A DNA stretch of 61,490 nt, taken from positions 1-61,490 of the forward strand of contig CAYNKA010000019.1 in the NCBI GenBank assembly GCA_964397655.1, in the 5' to 3' direction. The stretch's first letter is position 1. Each line of letters opens with the position of its first letter. Below, piece after piece: positions 43,977-50,207 of this stretch. Origin of the DNA: CAYNKA01 sp964397655. GTDB lineage: Bacteria; Spirochaetota; Spirochaetia; DTKZ01. A program made the translations under genes and the position numbers. A model generated the notes under the pieces. That model had not been told where the DNA came from. It ran no database searches and was given only the letters and a program-made list of their open reading frames with translations.

Positions 43977-45612
43977 CGTCCGATTCCCTATCGTCGGGAG
44001 ACTCGCCGTCGAGGTCCATCGGGCGAACCACTTTCTCGATGAACGCGATCTCGCTGGCTGAGATGCCGTATTTCGCGTAGAGGTCCTCGTCCGTCCAGCG
44101 CTTCGTCCAGTCCTGGATCGGCACGAAGGCGTAGACCTTGCGCGTGGTGTGCTGAGATGGCTTATGCAGGAGGATCAGGAGGCGCGTCAGTCGGCACGAG
44201 AGGTAGGACATGACGCTCTCCGCCTGATCCTTGGAGTCGAGGGGGCCGATGCAGAGATAGGTCTCCGAAGAGACGGTTCCCGGCTCCCCGATGAACGGCG
44301 TGCTGATGATCCTGTGAGGGTAGGTATCCTTGTTGCCGGTCCCAGGAGCAGCGTAGCCTGCGAACAGTTTCCACTTATCGATGAACTGGGTACCGGTCGA
44401 TATCGAGTCCCTTGCAATATATCCCGTACCGCCGTTCTGATAGACGAGTAGGTCGCCGGCGCCCTTGGCAATCTTGCCCTTGAAAGTTGTGTCTAATCCG
44501 AACGGTTTTCTGGAACTTACCAGTTGGTCGAAACGCTTGCCTTCAGGCAGCGAAAGCGAGTGCGTTTTTCCGCACTCGACGGCGACGACCTTTTTGAGGA
44601 TCGACAGCCCTTCGTTGAAGCGGATGAACACGTCCGCGCCTTTTTCGAGGAGCGGGCGATTAGTCGTCGAGATAGGCCAGTCTTTGAAATGAGTCGTGAC
44701 TCGACAGAGCCCGGGATTGTCCCGGTCCCAGAGGAAGTAGCAAACGCCGCCTTTGAGGCCGACCCCCGGGAAGACGTCCGACGCGCTGAGATAGTCGTCG
44801 ATCGAGCGCAGGCGATCGTCGGAGAGCATCGAATCTCGGAACTCGTCCAGCCCCTTGCCTCCGGCGAACCAACGGGCGGGAATGACCAGCGCCAGGTAGC
44901 GCGGTTCCAGCGCCTTCGCCTGCTCTACGAACAATTGATAAATCGGCGCGGCGCTCGTGCCGTAGCCGCCGTCGTCCAACTGGTACGGCGGATTTCCTAT
45001 TATTACGTCGAATTGCATGGTGTCTCCAAACAGCTCGGCTATCCGGGCCTTGATGTCGTCGGTATGGATGAACGCGTAGGCGTGGGTTTCGAGCCCTTCG
45101 CCTCGGTCCATGATCTTCCTGCTTGCTCCGCAGTACCTGCACTTGCCGTCGGCCCAGTCGTGCTCAAGGCTCTCGAACCGGATGTTCCCGTCTTCGGTCG
45201 TGAACGACCTCGCTACGGAATGCGGGCCGTCGGCGTGCTTCGAGCAGTACACGCTCCGGCGAGCCAGCAAGCTGGTCAGTTTCGTGATGCCGATGCCGAA
45301 CACCTGCCTGGTGAGGATGTGGTCGACGCGCTCCCCGAGATCCGGGATCTTGGAGGCCAGGCCCTCGGTGAGGCGTCTCGTGATCTCGCGGAGAAAGATG
45401 CCCGTCTTGGCGCAGGGATCGAGGAAGGTGACGGATTCGTCCGCCCAGAGGTTCGCCCCGTCGCGGCCGGCGGCCCAGGCCTCGGCGAGGGTGTCCAGCA
45501 TCCTGTTCGCGAACTCGGGCGGCGTGAATACCTCGTCGTTGGAGAGGTTCGCGATGCAGGTCAGCACGTCCGGGTTGCGGCCGCGCAGCGAAAAACCCGC
45601 TTGTTTCGTCAC
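43960..45612 (-). CDS. Eco57I-type DNA N6-adenine methyltransferase
   Basis: A 550-aa protein. The SAM motif I region is TFLDPCAKTGIFL (about 62-74), and the catalytic NPPY is at 207-210 in FDVIIGNPPYQLDDGGYGTSAAPIY. A zinc-finger-like CRYCG lies before it, with an earlier single Cys. The C-terminal half (about 300-540) is a target-recognition-like region. EVFTPPEFANRMLD near the start is shared with the small methylase at 47518. Its start overlaps the stop of the GxxExxY-type gene by four bases. Confidence 0.9.
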
Positions 45613-45872
45613 TTTGAATCCTCTGCGAAAGATTGATGCACGCGAAACCGCGAAATCGCGAAGTTCGTGTGTCGGTTGACTACCCTGCGTAAGCCGTCCT
45701 TAAGAAGCGGTGCTCCAAAATTGATAAGAAGGCCAAGGTGCAGATCCATCAAACGCAGATAAGTCAGAAGCTGCTTGGGATGAACATGGAGTTCCATTTC
45801 GGTATCGACCACGATCGCGGCGACTTCCTCGATCTCCCTTCGCGTCTTCGCGACTTCGCGCGGGCTATTCAT
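45609..45872 (-). CDS. Shortened GxxExxY-family protein
   Basis: An 87-aa protein. Its second half (HPKQLLTYLRLMDLHLGLLI, NFGAPLLKDGLRRVVN) is a clear match to the end of GxxExxY proteins (QLLTYLKL...GLLINF...LKDGIKRIVN). Those are usually ~125 residues; the N-terminal part with the name-giving motif is missing and replaced by NSPREVAKTRREIEEVAAIV. It is either a deletion derivative or an adapted short form. It lies 36 bases after the SecB-like gene and overlaps the methylase start. Confidence 0.7.
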   Translation of the reverse strand: MNSPREVAKTRREIEEVAAIVVDTEMELHVHPKQLLTYLRLMDLHLGLLINFGAPLLKDGLRRVVNRHTNFAISRFRVHQSFAEDSK

Positions 45873-45908
45873 GACGAACCTCCGGCTTGCATTCCCATGA
45901 CGTTGCCC

Positions 45909-46349
45909 TTACATGATCCAGGGGAGCGGCAGCGGCGCTATGCCGAGACGGCTCATTCCGTCGAGCGCATGCTGACGGAAAATAGGCCAGAGGGTCTTCT
46001 GAATCTGTTTTTCCATGAAGAACTTGCGAAGGGCTTCATCGGCCCAAAGTACATCGAAGACCGGCTTGTCGAGGACCGAGAACCCGATGATGAAAACGGA
46101 TTCCTGGGTGAAGATGACGGTATTCCCGGAACTGACGTTGAGCTCGTACTTGGGTCGGAATATCAACGTATCGGGAGCCGTTGCAAGCGGATCGCCTTCG
46201 GCGAAAGACTGATTCCATTCGAGCCTGAGTTCGCTTCCCGGAACGGGCATCGGGCCGACATTCTCGGAACGCAGCCGCATCGGCCGAATCTCCCGGAGCG
46301 CGAGAGTTCGGATGAGGCGCAAAAACCGTTCGTTGAAGTCGCCGCTCAT
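45909..46349 (-). CDS. mqsC: SecB-like chaperone of a toxin-antitoxin-chaperone system
   Basis: A 146-aa protein with SecB-like architecture. The strand-rich core is followed by VFIIGFSVLD (compare the GIFSI strand of SecB). The C-terminal segment LWPIFRQHALDGMSRLG, then IAPLPLP, matches the SecB helix FPYARECITSMVSRG and the LAPVNF end. Solitary SecB genes next to MqsRA or HigBA pairs stabilise the antitoxin. Its ATG overlaps the mqsA stop by four bases, as expected for co-production. The frame extends to 46583, but that part is antisense-like and is rejected. Confidence 0.75.
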   Translation of the reverse strand: MSGDFNERFLRLIRTLALREIRPMRLRSENVGPMPVPGSELRLEWNQSFAEGDPLATAPDTLIFRPKYELNVSSGNTVIFTQESVFIIGFSVLDKPVFDVLWADEALRKFFMEKQIQKTLWPIFRQHALDGMSRLGIAPLPLPWIM

Positions 46350-47056
46350 GACGCGGCCTCTTGGGTGACGTCGCGCGGAACGAGCGCGGACGGAAGCGGC
46401 GTTGTTTCCGTGTCCGACCAACGAGCCTCGGCGTACAACCGGGAGTAATCCCGGAAGGATGCGGGCTCGACGTACGCCGCTATCTGTTCCGGAACCGTCC
46501 TTCCGTTGCGTTCCGCGCAGGCCTCGATCTTTTCCCGTTGCAGCGGAGTGATGAGAACGGAGAGGGCCTCGAGCCCAGCCCAACGAAGAGCCGACGCATA
46601 TCCCTCCGATTCCTCGATCCTGCGGCGCTGAATGGTGCCGATCTTGCCTGAATTGATCTCGTACATCGCCTTGAAGATGGACGGTTCGGCGGCCAGCTTG
46701 AGAAGTAATCTATTGGTCGAGTCGGGACTCCCGCCCCTTTCGTAAATGTTCATGGTCAGTTCGCCGAAACCGAGAATGGTGCCGAAGGCCTTCTGGCTCG
46801 CGTTGTACTTCGCTCGGAGGGTTACCAAAGCCTCGGGCTGCGGAGCTTCGTAGAGCTTCGCGTAGGCTTCGCGCGCGGCATCGAGATTCGCATCCAGTTG
46901 GCCGGGGGCCTCGAACTCGTTTCCGCAGGTAGGGCAGCGGGAATAGCGGGCAAGGAACGTGACATCCTTGCCCTTGATCGTCACCTGTTCCTCGCGCTCG
47001 ATGATCTCGATATCTCGGAGCGTACCGCAGCGGGAGCACGGAAGCTGATCACTCAT
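46346..47056 (-). CDS. mqsA: MqsA-type antitoxin with zinc finger, HTH and long C-terminal extension
   Basis: A 236-aa protein. The N-terminal zinc site is formed by Cys7, Cys10, Cys41 and Cys44 (CSRC and CPTC), as in YgiT/MqsA. An Xre-type helix-turn-helix follows (about 75-125: YNASQKAFGTILGFGELTMN). The last ~105 residues are extra compared with the 131-aa E. coli MqsA. They include LQREKIEACAERNGRTVPEQI and a tail that may be the chaperone-addiction segment bound by the SecB-like partner. ATG 47056 with GAGGG upstream is chosen over 47071; it overlaps the toxin gene by eight bases. Confidence 0.85.
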   Translation of the reverse strand: MSDQLPCSRCGTLRDIEIIEREEQVTIKGKDVTFLARYSRCPTCGNEFEAPGQLDANLDAAREAYAKLYEAPQPEALVTLRAKYNASQKAFGTILGFGELTMNIYERGGSPDSTNRLLLKLAAEPSIFKAMYEINSGKIGTIQRRRIEESEGYASALRWAGLEALSVLITPLQREKIEACAERNGRTVPEQIAAYVEPASFRDYSRLYAEARWSDTETTPLPSALVPRDVTQEAAS

Positions 47057-47411
47057 ACTTACCCTCGTCATGAAAAGACATCACGATACCGGCATCCCCA
47101 TGGGTGTCGGTCCAAATCTTCAACTTGATATACAGCTTTATCTCGTTTCCCGGCGGAGCCTGACACCTATACGGGTACAGAAACACCATTACATCCCCCG
47201 GAGACCCATCGTCATCGGGTTCCGGTCCCTTCGCATAGTGTTCGGGCCGGAGAGCGGAGATGATAGCGTAGGCGTCCTCCTCGCGAAGTCCTTCCTCCAG
47301 CATGAACTCCCGCGTTTTACGTCGGTTGCGAGGGTTCCATTCGAGCTTCCGAGCCGCCAGTAACGGCGCGAGCCGTCTCAAGAAAAGCTGGGTCGGAAGC
47401 GAGCTGCTCAT
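47049..47411 (-). CDS. mqsR: MqsR-type toxin (mRNA interferase-like)
   Basis: A 120-aa protein. Residues ~40-120 fit the MqsR fold: LREEDAYAIISALRPEHYAKG (compare the FDGMCNVIIGLSESDFYKS helix of E. coli MqsR), then KLYIKLKIW and AGIVMSFHDEG in place of QVYLKITV and VLIVSFKEK. MqsR is a ribosome-independent RNase acting at GC-containing sites. The gene order toxin-antitoxin-chaperone is that of MqsRAC. A palindrome (47431-47446) lies just upstream of its ATG. Confidence 0.8.
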   Translation of the reverse strand: MSSSLPTQLFLRRLAPLLAARKLEWNPRNRRKTREFMLEEGLREEDAYAIISALRPEHYAKGPEPDDDGSPGDVMVFLYPYRCQAPPGNEIKLYIKLKIWTDTHGDAGIVMSFHDEGKYE

Positions 47412-47430
47412 TCACTATAATCCCTATATC

Positions 47431-47446
47431 GGTATCTTGCAATACC
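47431..47446. promoter_or_regulatory. Candidate antitoxin operator upstream of mqsR
   Basis: GGTAT (47431-47435), six bases, ATACC (47442-47446), 20 bases before the mqsR ATG in the 106-base gap after the small methylase gene. MqsA-type antitoxins bind palindromes with ACC/GGT half-sites. AT-rich sequence between it and the ATG (TATAGTG on the minus strand) could serve as a -10. Confidence 0.4.
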
Positions 47447-47517
47447 ATTGTTAGGTTCGCTTCGTATCGGTAAAACGCCGGACTTGCGACTATACAGCGA
47501 AAATCCTATGTGCGCTT

Positions 47518-48180
47518 TCATACGCCTTCCTTCGACGGGCCGCCGGGCGCGGCGGAGGCGAGTTCGCCTGCCGTCATCGGCGGATAGGTCCTGATCGGCG
47601 TGAAGATTTCGTGCTTCCCGAGGTCCGCGAAGAGGCTGTCCTCTCCGCCGAAGGACGACATCCGGGTGAGGGAATCGAAGCGGAAGTCGCGGCGCTGGAA
47701 CTTCCCCCTGCCGAGGTAGCCCCATTCGGCGAAGACGATCGGCTTGCCCTCGCTCGTCAGCATGGTCAGTGCGTCGCCGCGGACGAGGTTCAGCGTCAGA
47801 ACGTAGCCGGCCGCCCGGTAAAGGTCGTCGGACTCGTCCAAGTTCAGGTAGTCGGCGAAGATTTCCGACATGTTTTCGCGGCACTCGGCGACGTTGTCCG
47901 CCAAGAGTTCGATGCCGTACGCGCACATAAGCGCGAGAAGGGCGTAATGTCGCTTTTCGAAGTCGGACTTGCCGTACTTGACTTCGACTGCCGCGAGCTT
48001 TCGCTTGAGAATTTTGACGAGGAAGTTGCCGCTGCCGCACGCCGGCTCCAGGAAGCGTGAGTCGATCCGCTCGGTCTCGCTCTTTACGAGGTCCAGCATG
48101 GCTTCCACCATCCACGCGGGCGTGAACACCTCTCCGTGATCGGCGACACGTTGCTTCGATTTAATCATACTCATGGGCAT
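47518..48180 (-). CDS. Small N6 DNA methylase-like protein (motif I only)
   Basis: A 220-aa protein. GEVFTPAWMVEAMLDLV is followed by SAM motif I in RFLEPACGSGNFLVKIL (43-53). NLVRGDALTML is a motif V/VI-like segment, but no NPPY follows; the C-terminus is Pro/Gly/Ala-rich. It may bind SAM without methylating alone, or act with the NPPY-containing enzyme at 43960. It is the first gene of the island operon, 106 bases from mqsR. A weak AAGGA lies upstream of ATG 48180. Confidence 0.8.
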   Translation of the reverse strand: MPMSMIKSKQRVADHGEVFTPAWMVEAMLDLVKSETERIDSRFLEPACGSGNFLVKILKRKLAAVEVKYGKSDFEKRHYALLALMCAYGIELLADNVAECRENMSEIFADYLNLDESDDLYRAAGYVLTLNLVRGDALTMLTSEGKPIVFAEWGYLGRGKFQRRDFRFDSLTRMSSFGGEDSLFADLGKHEIFTPIRTYPPMTAGELASAAPGGPSKEGV

Positions 48181-48289
48181 TCAATCTTTGATTCCTTATT
48201 CGACGCCACATCGGTACGGGCGAATTCGTTATGCCAGTATACTACGATTTTAAAAATTCCGCCGCTGGATTATTTCCGAGAGGTGTTTT

Positions 48290-48572
48290 ATGTTGGCGGT
48301 CGTGAAAATGCACCATATCAAAGAGCAGGAACTCCTCGAAGTCAAAGAAACCGCCTGGTACCGATGAACTAAAAAATTCCATAACGCCGGGAGAGAACCT
48401 CCGAATGTATCGGGAGCTTCACGGCTATACGCAGGCCGCCTTGGGAACGAAGCTGGGCAATGTTCCGAGGCAGAATGTTTCCAACATGGAAAAAGACCGC
48501 CGGCCGATCAGCAAGGAAACCGCCAGGAAGCTCGTCGCGATTTTCGAAGTCTCCGTGGAGAAATTCATATAG
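48290..48572 (+). pseudogene. Frameshifted Xre-family HTH regulator (antitoxin-like)
   Basis: ATG 48290, after GAGAGG, encodes MLAVVKMHHI...ETAWYR and stops at TGA 48365-48367. One base further in register, the frame from 48366 gives ELKNSITPGENLRMYRELHG, then YTQAALGTKLGNVPRQNVSN and ISKETARKLVAIFEVSVEKF, a complete Xre helix-turn-helix ending at TAG 48570-48572. Joined, the two parts match small HTH proteins that begin MLAV and have WYK..KASITPGDNLRIYRE. One extra base therefore breaks the gene, unless ribosomes shift at CGA-TGA. ATG 48405 could start a 55-residue HTH alone. Confidence 0.75.
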
Positions 48573-48621
48573 CGTACCGGCGGATATCGTCGGTGGACCT
48601 CGAACGTGGAATAATAGAAAG

Positions 48622-48630
48622 TGGTATAAT
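48622..48630 (+). promoter_or_regulatory. Extended -10 promoter of the uxaA-type genes
   Basis: TGGTATAAT: consensus -10 TATAAT (48625-48630) with the TG extension. No -35 match at the right distance. A leader of about 64 bases precedes the ATG at 48701. Confidence 0.55.
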
Positions 48631-48700
48631 CGCGAAAACCGTCGGGATACCGGCAGAATTCGAAGGCCGGAACCGGCGGCGATTCCGGGAGGCGGCGATC

Positions 48701-49012
48701 ATGAGCGGACGTTTCGATTCAGGCGGAGGAAGGTTTCTTCTCCTCCATCCCGCGGACAACACGGCGACGGCACTAGCGGACCTCGCCGAAGGCGAAGACG
48801 TGGACTTCGCGGGGGCGGGCAGGGCGGGCGTCGCCTTTGCCCTGAGGCAGGCTATCCCCTATGCCCATAAATTCGCGGCCTCCTTCATCGCGAAGGGCGA
48901 GGCTGTGTATAAATACGGAGAGGTCATCGGCGAGGCTACGCGGGACATTCTCCCCGGCGAGCACGTCCACGTGCACAACGTCGTCGGCCGGCGGGCCAGA
49001 GGAGAATCGTGA
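48701..49012 (+). CDS. UxaA-family dehydratase, small (SAF-domain) subunit
   Basis: A 103-aa SAF-domain protein: FLLLHPADNTATALADL, then AIPYAHKFAASFIAKGEAVYKYGEVIGEAT and HVHVHNV. This is the N-terminal unit of altronate/galactarate dehydratases, split off as a separate gene here. It binds and shields the substrate region of the large subunit. GGGAGG (48687-48692) sets ATG 48701; the earlier frame from 48593 is rejected. Stop and next start overlap. Substrate (altronate, galactarate or another sugar acid) cannot be told from sequence. Confidence 0.88.
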   Translation: MSGRFDSGGGRFLLLHPADNTATALADLAEGEDVDFAGAGRAGVAFALRQAIPYAHKFAASFIAKGEAVYKYGEVIGEATRDILPGEHVHVHNVVGRRARGES

Positions 49013-50190
49013 TGGATTTCTCGAAGAAGACCTTCCTCGGCTACGAGCGTCCGGACGGGAGCGCGGGGACGAGAAACCTCCTCGGCATCGTTTCCACCGT
49101 CACCTGCGCGAACCAGGCGGCCTCCGACATCGCCCGCTGCGTTCCGGGCACGGCGGTCTTCACTCACCAGCAGGGCTGCGGTCTCGTCAAGAGCGACCTC
49201 GAGATGACCGAACGGACCCTCGTCAACCTCGGGAGGAACCCCAACCTCGGGGCGGTCCTCGTCGTGAGCCTCGGCTGCGAGGGCGTGAACGCGGACCGGA
49301 TCGCTTCCGGGATCGCGGAGTCGGGGAAGCCCGTGGAAATCGTCCGCGTGCAGGCGGACGGCGGCTACTTCGGCGCCATAAGCAAGGCGGGCCTCGCTGC
49401 CCAGGCCCTCGCGCGCGGGCTCTCTGCGCAGCCGAGGCGGGAGGTCGGGATCGGTTCCTTGAGGATCGGCGTGAAGTGCGGGGCCTCGGACCCGACCTCG
49501 GGGCTTGCGTCCAATCCAGCGGTGGGCGAGGCCGTCGACCGCCTGATCGAGGCGGGAGGTTCCGCCGTGTTCGGCGAGACCACGGAGCTGGTCGGCGCCG
49601 AGCACATCCTCTCGCGGCGCTGCGGGAGCCCCGAGGTCGCGGAAAAGCTCCTCGGCCTCGTCCGTGACCTGGAGGCGCGCGTCAAGGCCGCCGGATCGGA
49701 CATGAGGGGCGGGAACCCGAGCGCGGGGAACATAGCCGCGGGCCTCACGACGCTCGAGGAGAAGTCCCTGGGCGCGATCGTGAAGTCGGGATCGAAGCCG
49801 ATCCGCGGCGTCTACGCCTACGGGGAGCGTCCGCCCGCGGAGGGCGGCCTGTATTTCGTCGACTCGCCGGGAAGGGAGCCGGAACTCCTCGCGGCCCTCG
49901 CCGCCGCGGGCTGCCAGCTCATGCTCTTCAGCACGGGAATCGGTGCCCCCCAGGGCTTCCCCTTCGTCCCGGTCCTCAAGGTGAGCGGAAACCGGAAGAC
50001 GGTCGTCGCGCTCAGGGACTTCATCGACGTGGATGTTTCCGCGGTCGTCCTGGGGGGCGAAAGCCTCGGGAATGCCGGGGACAGAATCCTGTCCGAGAGC
50101 ATCGAGACCGCCTCCGGCCGCCTGACCAAGGCGGAGACGATCGGATACTGCGGCTCCACGGCCATCTACCAGACCGGGCCGATCGTCTAG
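49012..50190 (+). CDS. UxaA-family dehydratase, large catalytic subunit
   Basis: A 392-aa protein. GYERPDGSAGTRNLLGIVSTVTCAN, THQQGCGLVKSD, VVSLGCEGVNAD and GVKCGASDPTSGLASNPAVG are the hallmarks of the catalytic part of UxaA/GarD enzymes. These use Fe(II) or a cluster to dehydrate aldonic or aldaric acids to 2-keto-3-deoxy acids. The product from altronate would feed KdgK and KdgA encoded at 32999-35093. ATG 49012 (GGAG seven bases before) is preferred to GTG 49009. Confidence 0.9.
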   Translation: MDFSKKTFLGYERPDGSAGTRNLLGIVSTVTCANQAASDIARCVPGTAVFTHQQGCGLVKSDLEMTERTLVNLGRNPNLGAVLVVSLGCEGVNADRIASGIAESGKPVEIVRVQADGGYFGAISKAGLAAQALARGLSAQPRREVGIGSLRIGVKCGASDPTSGLASNPAVGEAVDRLIEAGGSAVFGETTELVGAEHILSRRCGSPEVAEKLLGLVRDLEARVKAAGSDMRGGNPSAGNIAAGLTTLEEKSLGAIVKSGSKPIRGVYAYGERPPAEGGLYFVDSPGREPELLAALAAAGCQLMLFSTGIGAPQGFPFVPVLKVSGNRKTVVALRDFIDVDVSAVVLGGESLGNAGDRILSESIETASGRLTKAETIGYCGSTAIYQTGPIV

Positions 50191-50207
50191 ACCGCGGGCC
50201 GGCGTCC

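Noticed and set aside
45909..46583. 224-codon version of the SecB-like gene
   Set aside because: The first 78 codons are antisense-like/out-of-frame within mqsA. ATG 46349 overlaps the mqsA stop and begins the conserved part.
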